Source: Deinococcus grandis
Lineage (GTDB): Bacteria; Deinococcota; Deinococci; Deinococcales; Deinococcaceae
Assembly (NCBI RefSeq): GCF_001485435.1
Contig: NZ_BCMS01000001.1
Coordinates: 2,812,501 to 2,876,500 of the forward strand
Reading direction: 5' to 3'
DNA: 64,000 nucleotides
Shown here: piece after piece, positions 52,640 through 60,968 of the stretch
Position numbering within the stretch: position 1 is the first letter of the stretch
How the letters are laid out: each line of letters opens with the position of its first letter
Notes under the pieces: model-generated
What the model was told of the DNA's origin: nothing
What the model saw: only the letters and a program-made list of their open reading frames with translations
The model's database searches: none
Position numbers and translations under genes: made by a program

Positions 52640-53655
52640 TCCAGTTCTCCCCGGAACTGTCCGATGACGCGGGGGTCGTTGGCGTAGAAGTAGCGGATGT
52701 CGGGGATCTTGTACTTGAGCATGGCGATGCGTTCCGGGCCGAGGCCGAATGCGAAGCCGGTCTTGCCTTCGTACACGCGCTCCTTGCCCTGGGCTTCGCG
52801 GAGGTCGTCGACGGCTTTGAAGACGTTGGGGTGGACCATGCCGCATCCGCCGAGTTCGAGCCATTTGCTCTCGCCGCGGGGGTTGTCCCAGTACACGGCG
52901 AAGTCCGCGCCGGGTTCGACGAAGGGGTAGTAGCTGGGCTGGAAGCGGACCTTGGCGCGGGGGCCGTAGAGGCCGCGGGCCATCTCGGCGATGGTGCCTT
53001 TCAGGTCGGCCATGTTGATGTGGTCGCCGACGACGAGGCCTTCGAGCTGGTGGAACATGCTTTCGTGGGTGGCGTCGGTGGCTTCGTAGCGGTAGACCTT
53101 GCCGCGCACGACGATCTTGAGGTCGGGTTCGTGGTCGACCATGTAGCGGATCTGCATGGGGCTGGTGTGGGTGCGCAGCAGGCGGCCGTCCTCGAGCCAG
53201 AAGGTGTCCTGGAGGTCGCGGGCGGGGTGGTACCAGGGGACGTTCAGGGCTTCGAAGTTGTGGTGTTCGTCCTCGACTTCGGGGCCTTCGACGACGGTGT
53301 ACCCGAGGCGTTCGTAGATGCCGGTGAGGTCGTCGTAGACGCGGTTGATGGGGTGCAGGCCGCCTGCTGGGAGGGGGAGGCCGGGGAGGGTGACGTCGAT
53401 GGCTTCGCTGGCCAGCTGGGCGTCGAGCGCTTCGCGTTTCAGGGTGGTTTCGCGGGTGTCGAGGGCGTCCTGGATGGCCTGCCGGACGGCGTTGATTTCG
53501 GCGCCGCGGGTCTTGCGTTCCTCGGGGGGGAGTTTGCCGAGGGTGCCGAGTTCGCGGGTGACGAGGCCGCTCTTGCCGACGTATTTGGTCTTGACGGCTT
53601 GCAGGGCTTCGAGGGTGGTGGCCGCCTGGATTTCGGGAATGGCTTCGTGCTGCAT
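52636..53655 (-). CDS. pheS: Phenylalanyl-tRNA synthetase alpha subunit
   Basis: A 339-residue PheS. An N-terminal coiled coil (1-85) includes KYVGKSGLVTRELGTLGKLP. The class II core has HPINRVYDDLTGIYERLGYT, VEDEHHNFEALNVPWYHPAR, motif 2 YRYEATDATHESMFHQLEGL, and motif 3 GFAFGLGPERIAMLKYKIPD. The Phe pocket Ala/Gly region is intact as far as I can judge by eye. A GGAGG site precedes the ATG. Upstream is a 19-codon leader ORF and a terminator-like hairpin, suggesting attenuation. The gene heads the operon pheS-nudix-pheT. Confidence 0.97.
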   Translation of the reverse strand: MQHEAIPEIQAATTLEALQAVKTKYVGKSGLVTRELGTLGKLPPEERKTRGAEINAVRQAIQDALDTRETTLKREALDAQLASEAIDVTLPGLPLPAGGLHPINRVYDDLTGIYERLGYTVVEGPEVEDEHHNFEALNVPWYHPARDLQDTFWLEDGRLLRTHTSPMQIRYMVDHEPDLKIVVRGKVYRYEATDATHESMFHQLEGLVVGDHINMADLKGTIAEMARGLYGPRAKVRFQPSYYPFVEPGADFAVYWDNPRGESKWLELGGCGMVHPNVFKAVDDLREAQGKERVYEGKTGFAFGLGPERIAMLKYKIPDIRYFYANDPRVIGQFRGELE

Positions 53656-53691
53656 GGGTCCTCCGGTGGGGGGAATGAACAGTCTGGCAAT

Positions 53692-53722
53692 GAAAAGCCC
53701 CGCCTCGCGGGTGCGGGCGGGG
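53692..53722 (-). terminator. Attenuator-like terminator in the pheS leader
   Basis: On the minus strand, CCCCGCC pairs with GGCGGGG (53716-53722 and 53698-53704) and is followed by CTTTTC. It lies after the leader ORF and before the pheS ribosome-binding site. Confidence 0.65.
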
Positions 53723-53740
53723 TGACGCGCTGCGACCTGT

Positions 53741-53800
53741 TCAGGCGAGCGTGACCCCGGTGCGGGTAAACGGCGAAGGTGTACCGGTCCGGGGCGTCAT
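53741..53800 (-). CDS. Putative pheS leader peptide
   Basis: A 19-codon ORF, MTPRTGTPSPFTRTGVTLA, starts at an ATG 7 nt downstream of a TACCCT box (53808-53813). That is exactly the leaderless-promoter geometry of other genes here. The stop is 19 bp before the terminator hairpin. It contains one Phe codon at position 11, fewer than the E. coli pheST leader, so Phe-dependent attenuation is possible but weakly supported. It is too short to judge by coding statistics. Confidence 0.5.
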   Translation of the reverse strand: MTPRTGTPSPFTRTGVTLA

Positions 53801-53807
53801 GGGGTTC

Positions 53808-53813
53808 AGGGTA
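53808..53813 (-). promoter_or_regulatory. -10 box of the pheS operon
   Basis: TACCCT on the minus strand lies 7 nt before the leader-peptide ATG and about 150 nt before pheS. Confidence 0.55.
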
Positions 53814-53854
53814 GCAGGTCCGGGGGCGGGCGGGGCACAAGTGACCGGACGGTG

Positions 53855-53871
53855 TTGACATCTGCTTGACA
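53855..53871 (+). promoter_or_regulatory. Tandem TTGACA boxes upstream of the lamin-tail lipoprotein gene
   Basis: TTGACA occurs at 53855-53860 and again at 53866-53871, 11 bp apart (one helical turn), 24-40 bp before the start. The second could be a -35; the pair could also be a direct-repeat operator. No clear -10 at standard spacing was found. Confidence 0.5.
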
Positions 53872-53894
53872 ACTGGGGGCAGAATGGTATTCCG

Positions 53895-55235
53895 ATGTTC
53901 AATTCAACTGTCCGGCGCGGCTTCGTGCTGCTGGCCTCCGTTTCCCTTGCGTTGTCTTCCTGTGGTCGCACTCCCGCCTCGGCGGCGCCGAACCTGTCTG
54001 CCCTGGCGGCGGCGGGCGAGCCGGTCATCAACGAGCTGTACTACGACTCGCCGGGCACGGACGCCGGGACGTTCATCGAACTGAAGGGCCCGGCGGGCGC
54101 GAGCCTGAGCGGGTACACGCTGGCGGCGTTCGATACGGCGGGCACGCAGTACCGCACGATCACCCTGTCCGGGACGATCCCGGCGAGCGGGTACTTCGTG
54201 GTGGCGCAGGACACGACGGTCGCGAGCCGGAATCTGGTGAATGCGGGCGCGGACCTGAACAACGGGGCGGGGAGCCTGCGCCTGCTGAAGAGCACCACGA
54301 TCATCGACGCGGTGGCGTACGGCTCGCCCACCAGCAACAAGGGCGAGGGCAGCTCGGCGCCCACGACCGGGGCGGGCAGCGCCCTGGCGCGCGTGCCGGA
54401 CGGGTCGGACACGAACGCGAACAGCGTTGATTTCAAGGTCCAGGCCGCCACGCCGGGCTCGGCGAACGGGGGCGGGACCGGCGGCGGGGGCGGCACGACC
54501 GGGAAGAAGGTCCTGTTCGACCTGACGAAGGCCGAGGACGCCGGGAACGCCGACTGGCGCATCGACGGGGCGTACAGCGATTACGCGAACGCTCTGCGCG
54601 GCCTGGGGTACACGGTGAGCAGCATCACGGGGACGAGCATCACCTCGACCAGCCTGTCGGGCGCGTCGGTGCTGGTCATTCCCGAGCCGCAGAACCCGTT
54701 CAGCGACGCGGAGCGCGCCGCGATCCAGACCTTCGTGCAGAACGGCGGTGGGGTGTTCATGATCACCGATCACCGCGTCAGCGACCGCAACAACAGCGGC
54801 TGGGACAGCCCGGAAGTGTTCGACGGCTGGGACGGCAGCACGCCCGCCAGCGTCAGTACGAGCCTGCAGGCGAGCCTGAACAGTGACGTGATCTTCGGGC
54901 TGAACGCGTCGTTCAACTCCAGCTTCAGCGACCCGGTCCTCACGGCGACCCCCGTCACCACGCACCCGATCCTCAACGGCGTGAGCAGCGCCGGGGTGTA
55001 CGTGGGCACCAGCGTGGACGTCCTGGCGGGCACGGCGCTGATGGGCACGGGCGGCAAGACGTACCTCGCGGTGAACAGCGTCGGGTCGGGCCGCGTGGCG
55101 ATGTGGGGCGACAGCAGCACCTTCGGGGACAACACGTACTCGGACGGCAGCACCGGCACGTACAACAACTGGCCGAACCTCAGCAACGCCACGATGGGTA
55201 AGAACATCGTGCGCTGGCTGGCGAAGGACCTCTGA
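53895..55235 (+). CDS. Lipoprotein with lamin-tail domain and GATase-like domain
   Basis: A 446-residue lipoprotein. The lipobox LSSC gives lipidated Cys23. Residues 40-165 form a lamin-tail domain (EPVINELYYDSPGTDAGTFI, ELKGPAGASLSGYTLAAFDT), as in many secreted bacterial nucleases and surface proteins. A Gly-rich linker at about 190-205 follows. The C-terminal half (about 208-446) starts KKVLFDLTKAEDAGNADWRI and has VLVIPEPQNPFSDAERAAIQ, then TFVQNGGGVFMITDHRVSDR, resembling a class I amidotransferase-like (DUF4350-type) fold. No nuclease motif is visible. It is envelope-exposed; function unknown. A terminator follows. Confidence 0.8.
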   Translation: MFNSTVRRGFVLLASVSLALSSCGRTPASAAPNLSALAAAGEPVINELYYDSPGTDAGTFIELKGPAGASLSGYTLAAFDTAGTQYRTITLSGTIPASGYFVVAQDTTVASRNLVNAGADLNNGAGSLRLLKSTTIIDAVAYGSPTSNKGEGSSAPTTGAGSALARVPDGSDTNANSVDFKVQAATPGSANGGGTGGGGGTTGKKVLFDLTKAEDAGNADWRIDGAYSDYANALRGLGYTVSSITGTSITSTSLSGASVLVIPEPQNPFSDAERAAIQTFVQNGGGVFMITDHRVSDRNNSGWDSPEVFDGWDGSTPASVSTSLQASLNSDVIFGLNASFNSSFSDPVLTATPVTTHPILNGVSSAGVYVGTSVDVLAGTALMGTGGKTYLAVNSVGSGRVAMWGDSSTFGDNTYSDGSTGTYNNWPNLSNATMGKNIVRWLAKDL

Positions 55236-55259
55236 TCTTCATCTAGTCTTCACGTTCCT

Positions 55260-55296
55260 GACCGGCGGCCCGCTTCTGGGCGGCCGGTCCTGTTTT
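55260..55296 (+). terminator. Terminator with T-run
   Basis: GACCGGCGGCCC (55260-55271) pairs with GGGCGGCCGGTC (55278-55289), one mismatch, followed by CTGTTTT. Confidence 0.85.
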
Positions 55297-55343
55297 GCGT
55301 GTCCAGGCGCATGAAAAGATGACACACATGATCTGGAGACCGC

Positions 55344-56813
55344 ATGGGTGAAGTACACGCCGAACTGTTCCTGCTGATTGTCGGGGTGCTGCTGCTGGGC
55401 AGCCTGCTCATGAGCCGCATCGGGGGGCGCCTGGGCATCCCGGGCCTGCTCCTGTTCCTGGGGGTGGGCATGCTGGCCGGGTCCGACGGGCTGGGCATCC
55501 AGTTTCACGATTACCGGCTGGCGCAGGCAATCGGGACGGTGGCGCTGTGCTTCATCCTGTTCCAGGGCGGACTGGACACGAACTGGGCGCACACGCGGCC
55601 CGTGGTGCGCCGCGGCCTGAGTCTGGCGACGGTGGGGGTACTGGGCACCGCCGGGATCATGGCGGCGTTCGTGCACTACGCGTTCGGCTTTCCCTGGCTG
55701 ACGGCGTGGCTGCTGGGCGCGGTGGTCAGCAGCACGGACGCCAGCGCGGTGTTCAGCGTCCTCAAGGAGCGGCAGCTGGGCCTGAAGGGGGACGTGGCGC
55801 CGCTGCTGGAGTTCGAGTCCGGCGGGAACGACCCGATGGCGGTCTTCCTGACGGTGGGCCTGCTGGAACTGATCGCGAATCCGGGGCTGGGCGTGCTGAG
55901 CATCGTGCCGCTGTTCGTCAAGCAGATGCTGCTGGGCGCCGTGTTCGGGGTGGTGCTGGGCCGCGCGGCGCTGTGGGTCCTGAACCGCCTGCAGCTGCAG
56001 TTCGAGGGCCTGTACTCGGTGCTGTCGCTGGCGCTGGCCCTGACGATCTTCGCGGGCACGGCGGTCGCGGGCGGCAGCGGCTTCCTGGCGATCTACATCG
56101 CGGGCGTGATCCTGGGCAACGCGGACTTCATCCACAAGCGGTCCCTGATCGGCTTCCACGATGGGCTGTCGTGGCTGATGCAGGTGGCGATGTTCCTCAC
56201 GCTGGGTCTGCTCGTGAACCCGCACGACCTCCTGCCCACGGCGGGCCTGGCGATCGCGTGCGCGCTCGTGCTGGTGTTCCTGGCGCGGCCGGTCAGCGTG
56301 TACCTGGCGCTGGCCCGCGCGAAGATGCCGCTGAACGAGAAGAGCATGGTGGCGTGGGTGGGCCTGCGCGGCGCGGTGCCGATCGTCCTGGCGACCTTCC
56401 CGCTGCTGGCGGGCGTGCCGCAGGCGCAGACGCTGTTCAACATCGTGTTCTTCATCGTGCTGGTCAGCGTGCTGCTGCAGGGCACCACCCTGACGCTCGT
56501 GGCGCGCTTCCTGCACGTGCGCGAAGCGCTGCCGGTGAACGCGGCGTCCCCGATCACGTACACGCCGACCGGGCATGACCGCAACAACATGGTCGAGGTG
56601 GAGGTCGTGCCCGGCAGCGCCGCCGACGGGCAGCGGATCGTGGACCTGAAGTTGCCGCCCGAGGCGCTGGTGATTCTTGTGAACCGCGCCGGGGAGTACC
56701 TCATTCCGCGCGGCGCGACCGACCTGCGCGGCGGGGATCAGGTGCTCGTGCTGGCCGGACCGGAGGAACTGCGCGAGGTGCGCCGCACCCTGGGCCGCCC
56801 CGGCCCCGCCTGA
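55344..56813 (+). CDS. nhaP2: Potassium/proton antiporter, NhaP2/CvrA type
   Basis: A 489-residue CPA1 antiporter. About 12 membrane segments span residues 5-395, with LLLFLGVGMLAGSDGLG, CFILFQGGLDTNW, SSTDASAVFSVL and the ion-binding FESGGNDPMAVFLTVG (ND pair), as in NhaP2. Residues 405-485 form a cytoplasmic RCK-C (TrkA-C) regulatory domain (VEVEVVPGSAADGQRIVDLK, LRGGDQVLVLAGPEELREV). It exchanges K+ or Na+ for H+. A CTGGAG site lies before the ATG. Its TGA stop is exactly the left target duplication of repeat copy 5. Confidence 0.9.
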   Translation: MGEVHAELFLLIVGVLLLGSLLMSRIGGRLGIPGLLLFLGVGMLAGSDGLGIQFHDYRLAQAIGTVALCFILFQGGLDTNWAHTRPVVRRGLSLATVGVLGTAGIMAAFVHYAFGFPWLTAWLLGAVVSSTDASAVFSVLKERQLGLKGDVAPLLEFESGGNDPMAVFLTVGLLELIANPGLGVLSIVPLFVKQMLLGAVFGVVLGRAALWVLNRLQLQFEGLYSVLSLALALTIFAGTAVAGGSGFLAIYIAGVILGNADFIHKRSLIGFHDGLSWLMQVAMFLTLGLLVNPHDLLPTAGLAIACALVLVFLARPVSVYLALARAKMPLNEKSMVAWVGLRGAVPIVLATFPLLAGVPQAQTLFNIVFFIVLVSVLLQGTTLTLVARFLHVREALPVNAASPITYTPTGHDRNNMVEVEVVPGSAADGQRIVDLKLPPEALVILVNRAGEYLIPRGATDLRGGDQVLVLAGPEELREVRRTLGRPGPA

Positions 56814-56947
56814 TACGGACTCCGGTTGAAAGGTTTGCAAAAACCGTTCAAACCGAGCGGATGCGAGAAGGAGAGAAGCGGGTTCCGGGCGTGGAGTTGG
56901 CAGATCGGTGGTGTTCCGATCTGTCAACGAAACAGACGGAATCCCTA
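56814..56947 (+). mobile_element. Folded MITE-like repeat, copy 5
   Basis: A 134-bp element. The left flank TGA (56811-56813) is the nhaP2 stop codon. The right flank is TGC (56948-56950), so the duplication is imperfect. Termini are TACGGACTCCG and CGGAATCCCTA. Hairpin 1 is GGTTGAAAGGT/AACCGTTCAAACC, and hairpin 2 is GATCGG/CCGATC. It is inverted relative to copy 6; the two flank livG. Confidence 0.88.
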
Positions 56948-57002
56948 TGCCCCGTCCGGCCTGCGCCGGTCAAAGTGTAACGACAGCGTGACGCGCGCCC
57001 GC

Positions 57003-57008
57003 TAGGCT
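57003..57008 (+). promoter_or_regulatory. Promoter -10 of the liv operon
   Basis: TAGGCT, the recurrent -10 sequence of this window, here sits 33 nt before a short ORF with a Shine-Dalgarno site, so the transcript has a leader. Confidence 0.5.
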
Positions 57009-57041
57009 CCTCCCAGACCACACAACATGGGGGGAGGAGTG

Positions 57042-57071
57042 ATGCGACACGAGGCATCCGGCGCGCCGTGA
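57042..57071 (+). CDS. Nine-codon upstream ORF coupled to livG
   Basis: ATG at 57042 follows a strong GGGGAGGAG ribosome site and encodes MRHEASGAP, with a TGA stop overlapping the livG GTG start as GTGA. livG itself has no ribosome site, so this mini-ORF probably delivers ribosomes to it. It may simply be a translational coupling leader. Confidence 0.5.
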   Translation: MRHEASGAP

Positions 57072-57865
57072 CGGCGACGTCGGTTCACATGGACAGGGTG
57101 GCCCCCGCGCCAGCCATTGCGCTGGAAGCGCGGGGGCTGGTCAAGGACTTCCGGGGGTTCCGCGCCACGAACGACGTGAACCTGCAGGTTCATGACGGTG
57201 AGATTCACGCGATCATCGGCCCGAACGGGGCCGGGAAGACCACGCTGTTCAACCTGCTGTCCGGCTTCCTGAAACCCACGGCGGGCGAGGTGCGTCTGTT
57301 CGGCGAGCGGGTGGACACCCTGCGGCCCTTCGAGATCGTGCGGCGGGGTCTGTCCCGGTCGTTTCAGATCAGTTCGGTGTTCCCGACCCTGAGCGTGCGG
57401 GAGAACGTGCTGGTGGCCCTCCAGTCACCCACGCCGCTCCCGCACCGGTTCTGGGTGCCGCTGTCACGCCTGGAGTCGCTGGGCGAGCGGGCGGACGCGA
57501 TCCTCGCGGACGTGGGCCTGGGCGGCATGCCAGGGCGGCTGGCGGCGGACCTGAGTCACGGGGAGAAACGGCAGCTGGAGATCGGGATCTCCATGACGCA
57601 GGACCCGCGCGTGCTGCTGCTGGACGAACCCACGTCCGGCATGGGCTCAGAAGGCATCGCGCGGGTGATCGCCCTGGTGCGTCAGGTGGCGCGCGGGCGC
57701 ACCGTGGTGCTGGTGGAACACAACATGAGCGTCGTGGCGGAACTCGCCGACCGCATCACGGTCCTCCAGTACGGCTCGGTCCTCGCCAGCGGCCGGTACG
57801 AGGACGTGCGGCGCGACCCGCGCGTCATCGAGGCGTACCTCGGCGACGACGGGGGACACGCGTGA
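57068..57865 (+). CDS. livG: Branched-chain amino acid-type ABC transporter ATPase LivG
   Basis: A 265-residue ABC ATPase. Walker A is GPNGAGKTT at about residues 51-59. The LivG-specific Q-loop region is RRGLSRSFQISSVFPTLSVR, the signature motif is DLSHGEKRQLEIG (LSHGE), Walker B is VLLLDEPTSGMG, and the switch His is in VVLVEHNMSVV. It powers the adjacent LivHM permease. The GTG start overlaps a short upstream ORF. The gene is sandwiched between two inverted copies of the folded repeat; its TGA stop is the left target duplication of copy 6. Confidence 0.93.
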   Translation: MTATSVHMDRVAPAPAIALEARGLVKDFRGFRATNDVNLQVHDGEIHAIIGPNGAGKTTLFNLLSGFLKPTAGEVRLFGERVDTLRPFEIVRRGLSRSFQISSVFPTLSVRENVLVALQSPTPLPHRFWVPLSRLESLGERADAILADVGLGGMPGRLAADLSHGEKRQLEIGISMTQDPRVLLLDEPTSGMGSEGIARVIALVRQVARGRTVVLVEHNMSVVAELADRITVLQYGSVLASGRYEDVRRDPRVIEAYLGDDGGHA

Positions 57866-57999
57866 TGCGGGTTCCGTCTGTTTCGTTGCCAGATCGGCAC
57901 ACCACCGATCTGTCCACTCCACGTCCGGAACCCGCTTCGCTCCCTCTCGCTCTGCTCGGATGGAATGGGTTTTGCCAACCCATCCCATCGGAGTTCGTA
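57866..57999 (-). mobile_element. Folded MITE-like repeat, copy 6, between livG and livF
   Basis: A 134-bp element in minus orientation, flanked by TGA at 57863-57865 (livG stop) and TGA at 58000-58002. Termini are TGCGGGTTCCG and CGGAGTTCGTA. The last A of the element plus the duplicated TGA gives ATGA, the livF start codon. Hairpin 1 reads GATGGGATGGGTT/AACCCATTCCATC on the minus strand, and hairpin 2 is GATCGG/CCGATC. Confidence 0.93.
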
Positions 58000-58697
58000 T
58001 GACCCCGCTCCTCTCGGTGCAGGACCTGAACGCCTTCTACGGGCAGAGTCACGTGCTGCGCGGCGTGAACCTGCACGTGAACCCGGGCGAGGTCGTCAGC
58101 CTGATCGGCCGCAACGGCGCCGGGAAGACCACCACCCTGAAAAGCGTGATGGGCGTGCTGCGCAGCCGTACGGGGCAGATCACGTTCGGCGGGCAGGACA
58201 TCAGCCGCCTGCCCAGCAACCGCGTGGCGGCGCAGGGCCTGGCGTGGGTGCCGGAGGAACGCGCGATCCTCAGCACCCTGACCGTCCGGGAGAACCTCGA
58301 ACTGCCGCCCAGCCGCCCCGGAGGCTGGAGTACCGAGCGCATCTACGACGCGTTCCCCGTGCTGCGCGAGCGGGGGCATCATCCGGGCAGCAAGCTCTCG
58401 GGCGGGGAGCAGCAGATGCTGGCGATGGTGCGCGTGCTGCGCGCCGGGCCGAAGCTGCTGCTGCTGGACGAGCCCAGCGAGGGCCTGGCGCCCGTGATCG
58501 TGCAGCGCATCGGCGAGATCATCGACACGCTGCGCCAGAGCGGCATGGCGGTGCTGCTGGTCGAGCAGAACCTGAAGTTCGCGTCGCGCCTCGCGGACCG
58601 GCACTACGTGTTCGTGGACGGGCAGATCGTGGACGAGGTGCCGCGCGAACAGGTGGACGCCCGCCGGGAGGACTTGCTGCGGTACCTCAGCGTGTAA
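57999..58697 (+). CDS. livF: Branched-chain amino acid-type ABC transporter ATPase LivF
   Basis: A 232-residue ABC ATPase of LivF type. It has DLNAFYGQSHVLRGVNLHVN, Walker A GRNGAGKTT, LAWVPEERAILSTLTVRENL, the signature LSGGEQQML, Walker B LLLLDEPSEGLAPVIV and VLLVEQNLKFA. The ATG at 57999-58001 uses the final base of repeat copy 6. If the element and one TGA are removed, the junction reads GCGTGACCCCG, in which GTG would start the same frame and overlap the livG stop. There is no ribosome-binding site at the present start. Confidence 0.93.
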   Translation: MTPLLSVQDLNAFYGQSHVLRGVNLHVNPGEVVSLIGRNGAGKTTTLKSVMGVLRSRTGQITFGGQDISRLPSNRVAAQGLAWVPEERAILSTLTVRENLELPPSRPGGWSTERIYDAFPVLRERGHHPGSKLSGGEQQMLAMVRVLRAGPKLLLLDEPSEGLAPVIVQRIGEIIDTLRQSGMAVLLVEQNLKFASRLADRHYVFVDGQIVDEVPREQVDARREDLLRYLSV

Positions 58698-58753
58698 GCC
58701 CGCGTCCCTCTCCCCCATTCCGCGCCCCATTCACTCCATCTGGAGGTTGTCCC

Positions 58754-59968
<1,215 letters not shown>

Positions 59969-60077
59969 GGAAGGCGGTCTAAGGGTCAGAGGGTCTCACC
60001 GTCCAGGGCGCGTCCCACGCCGTGTCGGCGCGCTCTTGGACTCTGCGACCTTCAGACTCTTCGACCCTCGGACGCTT
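59969..60077 (+). repeat. 109-bp spacer of degenerate GACTCT/GACCCTC words
   Basis: It contains GACTCTTCGACCCTC at 60055-60069, the exact inverse of 20517-20531, plus imperfect versions (GACTCTGCGACC). It lies inside the liv operon between the binding protein gene and livH. No gene or terminator is seen. Confidence 0.55.
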
Positions 60078-60968
60078 ATGAATACACAGTTACTCTTGAT
60101 TCAGGTGTTCAACGGTCTGGTGAACGGCGCGTTCTACGCGCTGCTGTCGCTGGGCCTCGCGGTGATCTTCGGGATGCTGCGGATCGTGAATTTCATGCAC
60201 GGCGCGCTGTACATGCTGGGCGCGTTCGCGGCGTTCGCGCTGGGGCAGCTGCTGGGGCTGGGCTTCTGGCCGTCGCTGATCCTGGCGCCGCTGCTCGTGG
60301 GTCTGCTGGGCGTGGTGCTGGAGCGTGGGCTGCTGTCGCGGCTGTACGGGCTGGAACCCAGTTACAACCTGCTGCTGACGTTCGGCCTGACGCTGCTCAC
60401 GCAGGATCTGGTGAAGCAGGTGATGCTGAGCCGCTTCGCGGTGTCGAGCGCGCCGTACTCGCCGCCCGAGGTGCTGTCGGGCGTGGTGAACCTGGGCTTC
60501 GTGGTGTTCCCGAAGTACCGCCTGTTCGTGATCGCGCTGTCGCTGGTGGTGTGCCTGGTCACGTGGTTCGTGATCGAGAAGACCCGCGTGGGGGCGATCA
60601 TCCGCGCCAGCACGGAGAACCCGGTCGTAACGCGGGCGTTCGGCATCAACGTGAGCCTGTGGGTGACCGGCGTGTTCGCGGTGGGCGCGGCGCTGGCCGG
60701 ACTGGCGGGCGTGCTGGCCGCGCCGATCTACTCGGTCGAGCCGTACATGGGTGCCGAGCTGATCATCACGACGTTCGCGGTGGTCGTGATCGGCGGGATG
60801 GGCAGCATCCTGGGGTCGGTCGTGACGGGCTTCGCGGTGGGGGTGCTGGCGGCGGTGGGCGCGGCGGTGTACCCGCCGATCGCGAACACGCTGGTGTTCA
60901 TCCTGATGGCGCTGGTGCTGCTGGTGCGGCCCAGTGGGCTGTTCGGCCTGCCTGAGGGGGCGCGGTGA
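60078..60968 (+). CDS. livH: Branched-chain amino acid-type ABC permease LivH
   Basis: A 296-residue inner-membrane permease with about eight hydrophobic segments. Family markers are LIQVFNGLVNGAFYALLSLG, AVIFGMLRIVNFMHGALYML, the cytoplasmic EAA-like loop KTRVGAIIRASTENPVVTRA, FGINVSLWVTGVFAVGAALA, and VVVIGGMGSILGSVVTGFAV. The start was placed at MNTQLLLIQVF, dropping a non-hydrophobic 14-residue extension. There is no clear ribosome site. It overlaps livM by 4 bp (GTGA). Confidence 0.93.
   Translation: MNTQLLLIQVFNGLVNGAFYALLSLGLAVIFGMLRIVNFMHGALYMLGAFAAFALGQLLGLGFWPSLILAPLLVGLLGVVLERGLLSRLYGLEPSYNLLLTFGLTLLTQDLVKQVMLSRFAVSSAPYSPPEVLSGVVNLGFVVFPKYRLFVIALSLVVCLVTWFVIEKTRVGAIIRASTENPVVTRAFGINVSLWVTGVFAVGAALAGLAGVLAAPIYSVEPYMGAELIITTFAVVVIGGMGSILGSVVTGFAVGVLAAVGAAVYPPIANTLVFILMALVLLVRPSGLFGLPEGAR

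Noticed and set aside
52178..52864. Nudix protein with a 75-residue Arg-rich N-terminal extension
   Set aside because: The extension is antiparallel-frame reading inside pheS; the GTG overlapping the pheS stop is the sensible start.
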